From NCBI RefSeq assembly GCF_003852425.1, contig NZ_QAJN01000012.1, positions 65,554-119,949 of the forward strand: a stretch of 54,396 nucleotides of DNA, in the 5' to 3' direction. Both the position numbers and the translations under genes were made by a program. Below the pieces are notes generated by a model that saw only the letters and a program-made list of their open reading frames with translations, had not been told where the DNA came from and did no database searches. The DNA is from Paucibacter sp. KBW04. Its GTDB lineage: Bacteria > Pseudomonadota > Gammaproteobacteria > Burkholderiales > Burkholderiaceae_C. This document shows, piece by piece, positions 25,591-34,531 of the stretch (positions are counted from its first letter, which is position 1; each line of letters begins with the position of its first letter).

Positions 25591-26493
25591 TCAGGGTTTA
25601 AGACTTGACTTGCTCCTCTGTTTGGCCTGAGCTTGGTTGCGCTGGATGAAATCGCTGATCAGGCGCTGCAGATCCTCGGGGCGCTCGTTCAACATATTGT
25701 GGCCACAAGCAGGCAGGCCAACCAACCAGGTCGCGGGCCGCTTTTTGGCGATGGACAGGGCGCTCTCGGGCACGGCCACGCGGTCCTGCAAGCAGGTCAG
25801 TACCAGCATGGGCGCCGTGCCGCCCATGGACCATTGCTCCTTGGGGGTGGCATCACTGGCCTTGGCCTGCGCATTGGCCAAGGCGGGGAACTCGCCTTGC
25901 TCCAGGTCCAGCTGGGCCAGATGCTCATTGGCGGGGGCATACATCAGCTGCCCTTGCAGCTTGAGCCAATCCGCGCGGCTGATGGCCGGGTCCAGATACT
26001 GCTTGTACAGCGCGATGGTGTCGTCCGAGGGCTGCACCTCGCCGCCCGCGCCGATCAGAACAATGCCCAGGACTTGATCGGGCCGGGCTTGTGATGCTGC
26101 ACGAGTGACCCGGTTGCCATAGGTCTTGCCGGCCAGGTAGACCTTGCCAAGCCCGAGCTTGTCCACCACTTGCCAGAGGTCATTGGCATAGTCGTGCAGG
26201 GTCAGGCCTTCGATGGGCCCGGTGCTGGCCCCCAGCGTGCGGTAGTTGTAGGTGACGACGCGTATGCCTTGCTTGGCGATGCCGCGCGCGAGACCGTCCA
26301 GCTGCGAGGCCGGGCGCCCATTGCCGGCCGCCATGACCAGGGTGACTGGACCTTTGCCGAAGGTGGTGGTCTCGATCCGGATGTCGCCGGCCTCGACGAT
26401 GCGCGACACCGGATTGGCGGCCATGGCCGCGGAACACCACAGACCGGCGGCGAGGGCACTCAAGGCCGCCCAATTTTTGATTCGAACATGCAT
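25591..26493 (-). CDS. Exported alpha/beta hydrolase with Thr at the nucleophile position
   Basis: This 300-residue product has a signal peptide (LSALAAGLWCSAAMA, cut near residue 26) and an alpha/beta hydrolase fold. The acid Asp237 (CLQDRVAVPE) and base His265 (CGHNMLNE) are in place. The nucleophile elbow, normally G-x-S-x-G, reads GKTYG, so Thr124 replaces Ser. The AGNGRPASQLD loop after strand 3 is the oxyanion region. It may be a slow or altered hydrolase or a binding protein. AGGAG seven bases before the ATG supports the start. Confidence 0.85.
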   Translation of the reverse strand: MHVRIKNWAALSALAAGLWCSAAMAANPVSRIVEAGDIRIETTTFGKGPVTLVMAAGNGRPASQLDGLARGIAKQGIRVVTYNYRTLGASTGPIEGLTLHDYANDLWQVVDKLGLGKVYLAGKTYGNRVTRAASQARPDQVLGIVLIGAGGEVQPSDDTIALYKQYLDPAISRADWLKLQGQLMYAPANEHLAQLDLEQGEFPALANAQAKASDATPKEQWSMGGTAPMLVLTCLQDRVAVPESALSIAKKRPATWLVGLPACGHNMLNERPEDLQRLISDFIQRNQAQAKQRSKSSLKP

Positions 26494-26645
26494 CGAAAAC
26501 TCCTGGTTTGAAACACGGGTCCGATGCGCTGCCGAGAGGGTCTTGGCTCTGGCTGGCCCGGGTTTGCGACATCGTCTGCAGCGTGTATTTCTGGTTTTGA
26601 AGGCCGCTGCCAGCCGAGTTGGGCTGCCTTGGGCATGGCCAGCCC

Positions 26646-26870
26646 CTAATCCTTCTTGCCCTGCCGCAGCTTTTCCCGGTCTTGTTCGTATTTCTCGTAG
26701 GACTGGCTATTGGCACGGCGGCAGGCATTGCGGTCCTCGATATTCACCAAGCTCTCGCAGCGCTGCAGCGCTGTTTGCTGGCCGATGTCATAGGCCAGGG
26801 AGCAGGCGCTGAGCGCGCCCACCAAGGCACCGGCCAGGGCGAGTCGAACAAGTGCTTGGGTCGTCTTCAT
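26646..26870 (-). CDS. Small lipoprotein
   Basis: This 74-residue lipoprotein has signal sequence LVRLALAGALVGALSAC, where the lipobox LSAC places the lipidated Cys at residue 23. The mature part is about 52 residues, with two further cysteines (LQRCESLV and RNACRRA) that could form a disulfide, and a charged C-terminus (YEKYEQDREKLRQGKKD). A strong AAGGAGGA precedes the ATG by seven bases. The frame extends upstream inside the next gene's coding region without similarity. Role unknown; likely an outer-membrane or periplasmic anchor protein. Confidence 0.75.
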   Translation of the reverse strand: MKTTQALVRLALAGALVGALSACSLAYDIGQQTALQRCESLVNIEDRNACRRANSQSYEKYEQDREKLRQGKKD

Positions 26871-26961
26871 AGACAGATCCTCCTTGGGGCAGAAGTGTAG
26901 GGGCCGAGAAGCGAGCGCCGCCAGCCGCTGTGCTGCCGGCGGCTTGCTCGACCGCCTCGTC

Positions 26962-28734
26962 TTACTGCGCGGCCGCCTTGGCCTTGAAGGGCCGGCCTTC
27001 AAAGACCGTGCCCCAGACCTTGATGTCGCGCAAGCCCTTGACGCCGACCTCGTAGGGGTCCTTGTCCAGCACGGCAAAGTCGGCCAGCTTGCCGGCTTCG
27101 ATGCTGCCCAACTCGTTCTCCATGCCTATGGTGTAGGCCGCGTCAATGGTGACGGCGCGAAGGGCTTGATCCAGACTCAAACGCTCCGCGGGCGCAAACA
27201 CCTTGCCCGACAGGGTCTCGCGCGAGGCGGCGGTCCAGGCCAGGAAGAGCGGCTCGGCCGGGGCCATGGGGAAGTCTGAGTGCAGGGAAACCGCCACATT
27301 GCGCCGCACCAGGCCGCCCAGGGGCGCGATGCGCGATGCGCGGTCGGTGCCAAGGCCGCTGGCCGCATAGCGGTCGCCCAGGTCGTGGAGGTAGAAGGGA
27401 TTGGCCGAGACCGAGGCGCCCAAGGTCGCGATGCGACGCGAGACGCCGTCATTGGCATAACCGTAATGCTCGATGGTGAAGCGATGGTCGGCGCGGAATT
27501 TCTCGTTCTGCAATTTCTGCAAGGTGTCCAGCACCAGCTTGGCGCCACCGTCGCCATTGGTGTGCACATGGATTTGGTAGCCGGCATTCCAATAGCTGCG
27601 GGCGATCTCTTCAAACGGCGCTGGTTGCGTGATCCACTCGCCATGATGACCGTCGATATAGCCCGGCTCATTGACCTGCATGGCCTGGGAGAACATGGCG
27701 CCATCGGCGAACAGCTTGATGCCGTTGTTGAACACCAGATGGCGGGTGTTTTGAGCCTTCAGATCGGCGACGCGCTTCATCGCCGCTTCCGGGCTCTTCA
27801 GGGCCAGGCCGATCTTGTAGACGTCCGGCGTCAGGCGCACCCGTACCGGCGAGTCGGGTTGGTCGATATTGCGCTTGAGCGCGCCCATCTCCAGCTCCCA
27901 GTTCGTGCCGCCGGTGTTCATATCGGCGACGGTGGTGACGCCGTTATAGGTCAGATAGTCCAGGGTCTTGCGATAGCCTGGATCGGCGGCGGCCGGAGCC
28001 AGCAGAAAGTTGGAGAGATAGGGCAGGGCCACGCTGAACATGCCGTCTTCCCAGAAGTGATTCTTCTTCCAGTCGATCTGCGGATGGTCTTTGAAGGCGG
28101 TCGGATCCATGCCCTTGCTCTTCAGCAGCTCCAGCATGGCGCTGTTGATATAGATCTCGTGCAGCGAACGCTGCAAGACAAGGATAGGCACGTCCTTGGA
28201 GATGCCGTCCAGCACCCCCGCCGACAGCTCGCCATGGGTGTCGGCGCTGAAGCCCCAGGTCATGAAGATGGGGCTGTCTTTTTTGCGCTCGGCGAAGGCG
28301 GTCTTGAGCGCCTTCAGATAGGCCGCTTGGCCGATGGTGGCCGGTGTCTTCTTGCCCATGATGTTCCAGGGCTCGGGCGTGATCCAGGTGGTCTGGAAGG
28401 CGATCGCGCCCAGCAGCGGGTGCATATGCGGGTCGATCAAGCCGGGTACCAGTACCTTGTCCTTGAACTGGGTGTCTATTCTGTGCGGGTGGGCCTTCAG
28501 CCAGGGCTGCAAATCGGCCAGGGAGCCGACGCTCAAAATCTCACGCCCGCGCACCGCCACGGCGCTTGCCGTGGGCTGGGTGGGGTCCATGGTGACGATT
28601 TTCTTGGCCACAAAAACGGTGACCAGCTCTTCGCTGGCAGCAACCTTGGGTGGGTTGATGCCGTGCGCGCTGGCCAGACCGGCGGCCAACAAGCTGAGGG
28701 CAGGCAGGTATTTGCCGAAACGACGTCGATTCAT
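26962..28734 (-). CDS. YtcJ-like amidohydrolase (Amidohydro_3)
   Basis: This 590-residue metal-dependent hydrolase of the amidohydrolase superfamily, YtcJ branch, has a signal peptide (RRRFGKYLPALSLLAAGLASA), so it is probably periplasmic; the N-terminal RRRFGKYL could be a weak Tat signal. The metal-binding HxH is in GLIDPHMHPLLG; later ligands appear in YQIHVHTNGDGG and RFTIEHYGYA, and the closing Asp in VSLHSDFPMAP. Substrates in this branch are N-substituted amides, formamides or cyclic ureides and are rarely known. The start at 28734 has AGGGGAG seven bases before it. It lies 91 bases upstream of the lipoprotein gene on the same strand. Confidence 0.88.
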   Translation of the reverse strand: MNRRRFGKYLPALSLLAAGLASAHGINPPKVAASEELVTVFVAKKIVTMDPTQPTASAVAVRGREILSVGSLADLQPWLKAHPHRIDTQFKDKVLVPGLIDPHMHPLLGAIAFQTTWITPEPWNIMGKKTPATIGQAAYLKALKTAFAERKKDSPIFMTWGFSADTHGELSAGVLDGISKDVPILVLQRSLHEIYINSAMLELLKSKGMDPTAFKDHPQIDWKKNHFWEDGMFSVALPYLSNFLLAPAAADPGYRKTLDYLTYNGVTTVADMNTGGTNWELEMGALKRNIDQPDSPVRVRLTPDVYKIGLALKSPEAAMKRVADLKAQNTRHLVFNNGIKLFADGAMFSQAMQVNEPGYIDGHHGEWITQPAPFEEIARSYWNAGYQIHVHTNGDGGAKLVLDTLQKLQNEKFRADHRFTIEHYGYANDGVSRRIATLGASVSANPFYLHDLGDRYAASGLGTDRASRIAPLGGLVRRNVAVSLHSDFPMAPAEPLFLAWTAASRETLSGKVFAPAERLSLDQALRAVTIDAAYTIGMENELGSIEAGKLADFAVLDKDPYEVGVKGLRDIKVWGTVFEGRPFKAKAAAQ

Positions 28735-28833
28735 TCTTGAACTCCCCTGGCGAACCATCTGTTTGAAACGGCGGTCCGGCCGCCGTGCCGCCGGCAGCTT
28801 AGCAGGCCTGTTTGGGGGGAACTTGAAGAAAAA

Positions 28834-29607
28834 TCAAACCGGCGGGAACTTGTCCACCGCGTCGGTGATGATGCCGTCCACCCCATTGCCCGTCAGCCAG
28901 GCGGCGGTGGCGGGGTCGTTGACGGTGTAGACCAGGGCCTTCATGCCGGCGGCGTGAATGCGCTCAATCACGGCCTTGTCCATGGCCGCGTAGTTGCTGA
29001 TGACGGCGGCGCAGCCCAGGCTTTGCGCCTGCTCCAGCCAGCCCTCGTGCAGGCCGTCCAGCAGCAGGCCGCGCGGCAGTTCGGGCGCGGTCTCGCGCGC
29101 GCCGGCCAGGGCCTCGGGCTTGAAGGAGCTGAACAGCGGCGTCAGACCCGAACCCTGCCAGAGCCGCAAGACCTCACGGCCCACGACCTGGCCGGTCCGC
29201 AACTCCAGGCCGGGTGTGGGCTTGATCTCGATATTGAGCGCGAAGCGATTGCCGATGATGTATTGCGCTAGCGCCTCCAGGCTGGGCAGGGGTTCGCCCG
29301 CGTAGGCGCGGCTATGCCAGCTGCCGGCGTCCAGCAAGCTCAGCTCGGCCCAGCTCAGATCGCCGGCCCGACCGCGGCCATTGCTGGTGCGATTGAGCGT
29401 GGCGTCATGCAGCAAGAAAGGCTGGCCGTCGCGGCTGAGTTTGACGTCGCACTCGAAGGCCCGGTAGCCGTGGCTGGCCCCCAGGCGGAAGGCCGCCAAG
29501 GTGTTCTCGGGGGCCAACTTGCCGGCGCCCCGGTGGGCGATCCAAAAGGGCAGGGGCCAGTTCTTGCTGCTAGGGCTTTCGGGGCTTGTGGGGCTTTCGG
29601 CGTTCAT
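28834..29607 (-). CDS. ugpQ: Glycerophosphodiester phosphodiesterase UgpQ
   Basis: This 257-residue cytoplasmic enzyme splits glycerophosphodiesters (for example glycerophosphocholine) into glycerol-3-phosphate and an alcohol. Typical motifs: HRGAGKLAPENTLAAF (metal and phosphate site), FECDVKLSRDG, HDATLNRT and IEIKP. The C-terminal VNDP and DGIITD fit the family. It is the last gene of the ugp operon, four bases after ugpC. This fits its job: diesters taken in by the transporter are hydrolysed on entry. Confidence 0.95.
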   Translation of the reverse strand: MNAESPTSPESPSSKNWPLPFWIAHRGAGKLAPENTLAAFRLGASHGYRAFECDVKLSRDGQPFLLHDATLNRTSNGRGRAGDLSWAELSLLDAGSWHSRAYAGEPLPSLEALAQYIIGNRFALNIEIKPTPGLELRTGQVVGREVLRLWQGSGLTPLFSSFKPEALAGARETAPELPRGLLLDGLHEGWLEQAQSLGCAAVISNYAAMDKAVIERIHAAGMKALVYTVNDPATAAWLTGNGVDGIITDAVDKFPPV

Positions 29608-29611
29608 GGCT

Positions 29612-30700
29612 TCAGTCTACCCGGCGGGTGGTCTGCGGGTCGAACCAGTGCAGATGCTTGTCGCTGACCTGCAGATACACGGTGTCGCCCAGGGCGGGAG
29701 GCTTGTGCGTGCCGTCGATGCGCAGGGTGAACATCTCGCTGCCCAGGCGGCCGTAGACCAGGCGCTCGGCGCCCAGCATCTCGATCATCTCCACCTTGAG
29801 CGGCCAGGCATTGGCTGTGCTGGCTTCATGCGACCAGTGGTCCAGATGCTCAGGGCGCAGGCCCATGATCAGCTCGCCCGCCCGCGGGGCAGCAGCGGGC
29901 AGGTTCACCGTGACCCCGCCCAGGCTGAACTGCTGGCGACTGTCGCCCAGCACCTGACCCTTGAGCAAATTCATCGGTGGCGAGCCCATGAAACCGGCCA
30001 CAAAGGTGGTGGCGGGGCGGGCGTAGACGTCCTCGGGCGTGCCGATTTGCTCCATATGGCCGCCATTCATCACGATCATGCGCTGGGCCAAGGTCATGGC
30101 TTCCACCTGATCGTGGGTCACGAACAAAGACGTAACGCCGAGTTCGCGGTGCAGCTTCTGGATCTCCAACCGGGTGTGGGCGCGCAGCTTGGCGTCCAGA
30201 TTGGACAAGGGCTCGTCGAACAAAAAGACCTGCGGGTTGCGCACGATGGCGCGGCCCATGGCCACGCGCTGGCGCTGGCCGCCGGAGAGCTGGCGCGGCG
30301 TGCGGTCCAGCAAATGGCCCAGCTCCAAAATCTTCGCAGCCTTGTCCACCCGCGCCTTGATCTCGGCCTCGGGCACCTTCTTGATCTTGAGGCCATAGGC
30401 CATATTGGCGAACACCGTCATATGCGGGTAGAGCGCATAGTTCTGGAACACCATGGCGATGTCGCGGTCCGCCGGCTCAATGTTGTTGACCACGCGTGGG
30501 CCGATGGCGATCTCGCCATCCGAGACTTCTTCCAGACCGGCCACCATGCGCAGCAAGGTGGACTTGCCGCAGCCCGAGGGGCCGACGATGACGATGAACT
30601 CACCGTCCGCGATTTCGGCGTCCACGCCGTGGATGACTTGAACAGCCTTGGCGCCTGCGCCGTAGCGCTTGACGACTTTGCGAAGAGAAATGCTTGCCAT
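29612..30700 (-). CDS. ugpC: Glycerol-3-phosphate ABC transporter ATPase UgpC
   Basis: This is the 362-residue ATP-binding subunit. Walker A is GPSGCGKST (40-48), the signature is [14 protein letters not shown], Walker B is [12 protein letters not shown] and the switch His is in [12 protein letters not shown]-terminal regulatory TOBE/OB-type region (from about 240) is of the MalK/UgpC kind. It pairs with UgpA and UgpE at the inner membrane. The start at 30700 gives MASISLRKV; a long open frame upstream to 30883 overlaps ugpE and lacks similarity. It lies 74 bases after ugpE. Confidence 0.95.
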   Translation of the reverse strand: MASISLRKVVKRYGAGAKAVQVIHGVDAEIADGEFIVIVGPSGCGKSTLLRMVAGLEEVSDGEIAIGPRVVNNIEPADRDIAMVFQNYALYPHMTVFANMAYGLKIKKVPEAEIKARVDKAAKILELGHLLDRTPRQLSGGQRQRVAMGRAIVRNPQVFLFDEPLSNLDAKLRAHTRLEIQKLHRELGVTSLFVTHDQVEAMTLAQRMIVMNGGHMEQIGTPEDVYARPATTFVAGFMGSPPMNLLKGQVLGDSRQQFSLGGVTVNLPAAAPRAGELIMGLRPEHLDHWSHEASTANAWPLKVEMIEMLGAERLVYGRLGSEMFTLRIDGTHKPPALGDTVYLQVSDKHLHWFDPQTTRRVD

Positions 30701-30774
30701 GTTTTTTCTTTGGATGTGTTTTGTTGAGCTTGGGGAATCTCTAACCGGTGGGGCCAGAGCACGTCGCAAGACTC

Positions 30775-31626
30775 CTATTTTTCTGTGTCGACCAGTCCCT
30801 TGACGAACCAGCGCTGCATCAGGATGACGACCAGGGCGGGCGGGATCATGGCCAGCATGGCGGTGGCCATGATGATGTTCCACTCATTGGCCGCGTCGCC
30901 GCCGCTGATCATGCGTTTGATGCCGATCACCACGGGGTACATGTTTTCTTGCGTGGTCACCAGCAACGGCCACAGGTATTGGTTCCAGCCGTAGATGAAC
31001 TGGATCACGAACAGGGCGGCGATGGAGGTGCTGGAGAGCGGCAGCAGCACGTCTTTGAAGAAGCGCATGGGTCCGGCGCCGTCGATGCGGGCGGCTTCCA
31101 CCAACTCGTCCGGCACGGTCATGAAGAACTGCCGGAACAAGAATGTGGCGGTGGCCGAGGCGATCAGAGGCACGGTCAGGCCGGCGTAGCTGTTCAGCAG
31201 GCCCAAATCCGCCACCACCTGGTAGGTGGGCCCGATGCGCACTTCCACCGGCAGCATCAGCGTGACGAAGATGGCCCAGAAGAAAAAGCTCTTGAAGGGA
31301 AAGCGGAAGTAGACGATGGCAAAGGCCGACAGCAGGGAGATGGCGATCTTGCCGATGGCGATCACCAGGGCGGTGACCAGGCTGACCCACATCATCTGCG
31401 CCACCGGCGCCTTGGAGCCGGCGCCGCTGGCATTGCCGAACAAGGCGGCCGTGTAGTTGTCGATCAGATGCCCACCGGGCAGCAAGGGCATGGGCGCCTG
31501 CACGATGGCATCGGCTGTGTGGGTCGAGGCGATGAAGGCGATGTAGAGCGGGAAGGCCACGATCATCACACCCAGGATCAGAACCAGGTGTGAGAGCAGG
31601 GTGAGGGCGGGGCGGCGTTCGATCAT
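30775..31626 (-). CDS. ugpE: Glycerol-3-phosphate ABC transporter permease UgpE
   Basis: This 283-residue inner-membrane permease has six predicted membrane segments and the conserved cytoplasmic EAA loop ([24 protein letters not shown]), which contacts UgpC. Length and order match UgpE. It begins one base after the ugpA stop codon, so the two permeases are translationally linked. Confidence 0.95.
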   Translation of the reverse strand: MIERRPALTLLSHLVLILGVMIVAFPLYIAFIASTHTADAIVQAPMPLLPGGHLIDNYTAALFGNASGAGSKAPVAQMMWVSLVTALVIAIGKIAISLLSAFAIVYFRFPFKSFFFWAIFVTLMLPVEVRIGPTYQVVADLGLLNSYAGLTVPLIASATATFLFRQFFMTVPDELVEAARIDGAGPMRFFKDVLLPLSSTSIAALFVIQFIYGWNQYLWPLLVTTQENMYPVVIGIKRMISGGDAANEWNIIMATAMLAMIPPALVVILMQRWFVKGLVDTEK

Positions 31627-31627
31627 T

Positions 31628-32515
31628 TCAATACTGCACTTTCTTTTCGACGTAACGGAACTGCAGCACCGTCAGCGTGATGACGATGACCATCAGCACC
31701 ACCGACTGCGCGGCCGAGCCGCCCAGGTCCATGGCCTTGAAGCCGTCGTAATAGACCTTGTAGACCAGGATGGCCGTGTCCTTGCCTGGGCCGCCGTGGG
31801 TGGCCGCGTCGATGATGCCGAAGGTGTCAAAGAAGGCGTAAACGATGTTGATCACCAGCAAGAAGAAGGTGGTGGGCGAGAGCAGGGGGAAGACGATGCT
31901 CCAGAAGCGGCGCCAGGGGCCGGCACCGTCGATGGCCGCGGCCTCGATCAAGGACTTGGGGATGGACTGCAAGCCCGCCAGGAAGAACAGGAAGTTGTAG
32001 GAGATCTGCTTCCACACGGCCGCCATCACCACCAAGGTCATGGCGTGGCCGGAGTTGAGCAGGTGATTCCATTCAAAGCCCAGGGCGTTCAGGCCGTAGG
32101 ACACCACGCCGATGGAGGGGGCGAACATGAACATCCACAACACGCCCGCGATGGCAGGCGCCACGGCATAGGGCCAGATCAGCAGGGTCTTGTAGGCCAG
32201 GGCGCCGCGCACCACGCGGTCGGCCATCACGGCCAACAGTAAGGAAATGCTCAGACCAAGGACCGCCACTAGGATGGAGAAGACGGCGGTGGTCTTGAAG
32301 GAGGCCAGATAACTTTCATCGGCCCAGAGGGCGCGGAAGTTGTCCAGGCCCACCCACTCGGTGGACATGCCGAAGGCGTCTTGCTGCTGCAGCGACTGCA
32401 GCACGGCCTGGCCGGCGGGCCAGAAGAAGAAGACGGTGATGACCACCAGCTGCGGCATGAGCAAGGCCCAGGGCAGCCAGGAGGATTTGAAGAGGACGCG
32501 TTTTTCGAGAGCCAT
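31628..32515 (-). CDS. ugpA: Glycerol-3-phosphate ABC transporter permease UgpA
   Basis: This 295-residue inner-membrane permease is the partner of UgpE. It has six predicted membrane segments, and the EAA loop reads [20 protein letters not shown]. The N-terminus ([27 protein letters not shown]) is the usual first helix. It follows ugpB after a 161-base gap that holds a hairpin. No strong ribosome binding site is visible before the ATG. Confidence 0.95.
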   Translation of the reverse strand: MALEKRVLFKSSWLPWALLMPQLVVITVFFFWPAGQAVLQSLQQQDAFGMSTEWVGLDNFRALWADESYLASFKTTAVFSILVAVLGLSISLLLAVMADRVVRGALAYKTLLIWPYAVAPAIAGVLWMFMFAPSIGVVSYGLNALGFEWNHLLNSGHAMTLVVMAAVWKQISYNFLFFLAGLQSIPKSLIEAAAIDGAGPWRRFWSIVFPLLSPTTFFLLVINIVYAFFDTFGIIDAATHGGPGKDTAILVYKVYYDGFKAMDLGGSAAQSVVLMVIVITLTVLQFRYVEKKVQY

Positions 32516-32605
32516 CTTGTGGTGGTTTCTGCTGAGGTTCAGCCTGAGGTCTGTCGGCCCGGCTTGGAGGGGAGGAGGCAGGGGCCGTTTTGCGGCAGAG
32601 TAGAA

Positions 32606-32638
32606 AAGCCGCCAAAACCGGTCAGGGCTTGGCGGCTT
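32606..32638 (-). terminator. Intercistronic hairpin between ugpB and ugpA
   Basis: AAGCCGCCAA and TTGGCGGCTT are perfect 10-base arms around a 13-base loop. On the minus strand, four T bases close the stem and follow it (GGCTTTTCTA). The hairpin lies 39 bases after the ugpB stop. Partial termination or 3'-end protection would give more binding protein than permease, as is common in ABC operons. Confidence 0.55.
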
Positions 32639-32676
32639 GGAGCCAGGGCGGGTGATACCCCTTAAGACACTTCGTC

Positions 32677-33984
32677 TTAGCCTTTATTGGCCTTCTGGAA
32701 CTTTTCCAGCTGCTCGTTGCCGCGCTTGATGGCGGCGTCTATGCCTTCCTTGGGGGCCTTTTTGCCGGCCCAGACGTTTTCCATCTCTTCGTCCACGATG
32801 GTGCGGATCTGGACGAAATTGCCCAGGCGCACGCCACGTGATTTGTCGGTGGTCTTGCGAATCATCTGGGTCACGGCCACATCGGTGCCGGGGTTGGCCT
32901 TGTAGAAGCCGCTCTTCTCGGTCAACTCATAGGCCGCCTTGGTGACGGGCAGATAGCCGGTGCGCTTATGGCTTTCCATCGCCACCTCGGGTTTGGAGAG
33001 GTAGTTGAAGAAAGCGGCCACGCCCTTGTACTCGGGGGCCTTCTTGCCCGACATCACCCACAGGCTGGCGCCACCGATGACGGTGTTCTGCGGTGCGCCG
33101 GGCACATCGGGGTAGAAGGGCAGGGGGGCCATGCCGTAGCCGAACTTGGCGTTCTTCTTGACGTTGGCGTAGAGGCTGGAGGAGGCCGTCTGCATGGCGC
33201 ATTCGCCCGAGACAAAGGTGGCGTCGGCCGAGTTGCCGCGGCCCTTGTAGACGAACAGGCCTTGCTTGGACATATTGGCCAAGTTCTCAATATGGCGCAC
33301 ATGCAAGGGCGTGTTGAAGTTCAGCCGCGTGTCCAGGCCGCCAAAGCCATTGTTCTTGCTGGCGTACTCCACGTTATGCCAGGCGGAGAAGCTCTCCAGC
33401 TGGGTCCAGCTGACCCAGCTGGTGGTGAATGGGCATTTGACGCCGCTGGCCTTGAGCTTGGCGGCGGCCAGAGCCACCTCGGGCCAGGTGCTGGGGGCCT
33501 TGTTGGGGTCCAGACCGGCGGCCTTGAAAGCGTCCTTGTTGTAGAACAGCACGGTGGTCGAGCTGTTGAAGGGGAAGCTCAACATCTGGCCATTGGCGGC
33601 CGTGTAATAACCGGCCACGGCGGGCACATAGACGCTGGGGTCGAACTTGGCACCGGCCTGCTTCATCACCTCGGTGACCGGGATCACGGCGCCCTTGCTG
33701 GCCATCATGGTGGCGGTGCCGACCTCGAAGACCTGCAGGATGTGCGGTGCGTTGCCGGCCCGGAAGGCGGCGATGGCCGAGGTCATGGATTCGTCGTAAC
33801 TGCCCTTGTAGGAGGGCACGATCTTGAATTCTTTCTGGCTGGCGTTGAAGTCCTTGGCCAGATCATTCACCCAGTCGCCCAGGGCACCGCCCATGGAATG
33901 CCACCATTGGATCTCGGTTTGAGCGCTGGCGTTTTGCGCCAGGCCCGCGATCAGCAGGGCGGCGCCAAGGTGTTGGAGTTTCAT
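32677..33984 (-). CDS. ugpB: Glycerol-3-phosphate-binding periplasmic protein UgpB
   Basis: This 435-residue solute-binding protein has a signal peptide ([16 protein letters not shown], cut near residue 21). The mature N-terminus has [24 protein letters not shown], typical of UgpB, with the Trp-rich ligand site. The protein binds glycerol-3-phosphate and glycerophosphodiesters in the periplasm and hands them to UgpAE. First gene of the operon. In E. coli the operon belongs to the Pho regulon; only a single TGTCA-like half site was seen upstream here, so phosphate control is not shown. Confidence 0.95.
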   Translation of the reverse strand: MKLQHLGAALLIAGLAQNASAQTEIQWWHSMGGALGDWVNDLAKDFNASQKEFKIVPSYKGSYDESMTSAIAAFRAGNAPHILQVFEVGTATMMASKGAVIPVTEVMKQAGAKFDPSVYVPAVAGYYTAANGQMLSFPFNSSTTVLFYNKDAFKAAGLDPNKAPSTWPEVALAAAKLKASGVKCPFTTSWVSWTQLESFSAWHNVEYASKNNGFGGLDTRLNFNTPLHVRHIENLANMSKQGLFVYKGRGNSADATFVSGECAMQTASSSLYANVKKNAKFGYGMAPLPFYPDVPGAPQNTVIGGASLWVMSGKKAPEYKGVAAFFNYLSKPEVAMESHKRTGYLPVTKAAYELTEKSGFYKANPGTDVAVTQMIRKTTDKSRGVRLGNFVQIRTIVDEEMENVWAGKKAPKEGIDAAIKRGNEQLEKFQKANKG

Positions 33985-34531
33985 CAGGGGTGCTCCGAAA
34001 AAATCAGAAGGGGAATGAAGCGAACAGCAAAAAACGGTAAAACGAAAAAGAACGAGCCTTAACGCTAAACCAGGATTGTGACATTTGAGCCCTGCAAATT
34101 CGCGATTTGGGCCGCAAGAGCGGGCGTTCTGTAGTCATTGACCGCCAGCTGGGCCCATGCCGTCAATCGGTGACGGCCCGAATTTGAGCCTTGTTTCATA
34201 GAGAAACTGGACTGTTTTCGCTTGGGCGCAATCGCCGCCAGGGGCCAAGGGCAATTGCGGCGTAGCGAGGCCGCCATGCTGCACTGCGGTAGGATTCGGG
34301 CATTGCTTTTGAGGCTTTTCGGCGACCCGCGACACCGTGCTGGGTACTCCGTGCAAGGCTTGCACCTCTCTGAGCCGGGCCACAAGCCAGGCTGGGGCCC
34401 GCAAGCCCTCAGATTCAGACTCAAACGAGCTCGCAAATTCTCAGCTTCGCTGCGCGTCCCTCTGTCTTGCTTGCGCCCCAGGCAGGGCGGGGCCGCCGCC
34501 CAATCAGAGCGCTTTGCCGCGCTCGTATGCC
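33985..34531. other. Divergent promoter region between ugpB and the FAD/Fe-S gene
   Basis: This is 547 bases without a convincing gene. The ugp side (33985-34090) is A/T-rich and should hold the ugpB promoter; one TGTCA half site reminiscent of a Pho box is present, without a clear second half. A 15-base palindrome at 34351-34365 is listed separately. A small GC hairpin (34485-34490 with 34496-34501) lies just before the FAD/Fe-S gene. Confidence 0.5.
34351..34365. promoter_or_regulatory. Palindromic operator candidate
   Basis: GTGCAAG and CTTGCAC are perfect 7-base arms around a single base. The centre is too short for an RNA hairpin, which favours a protein-binding site. It lies 167 bases before the FAD/Fe-S gene and 367 bases from ugpB. 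The regulator is unknown. Confidence 0.35.

Noticed and set aside
33985-34100. Pho box upstream of ugpB
   Set aside because: Only one TGTCA-like half site was found; the second half at the 11-base spacing does not match.
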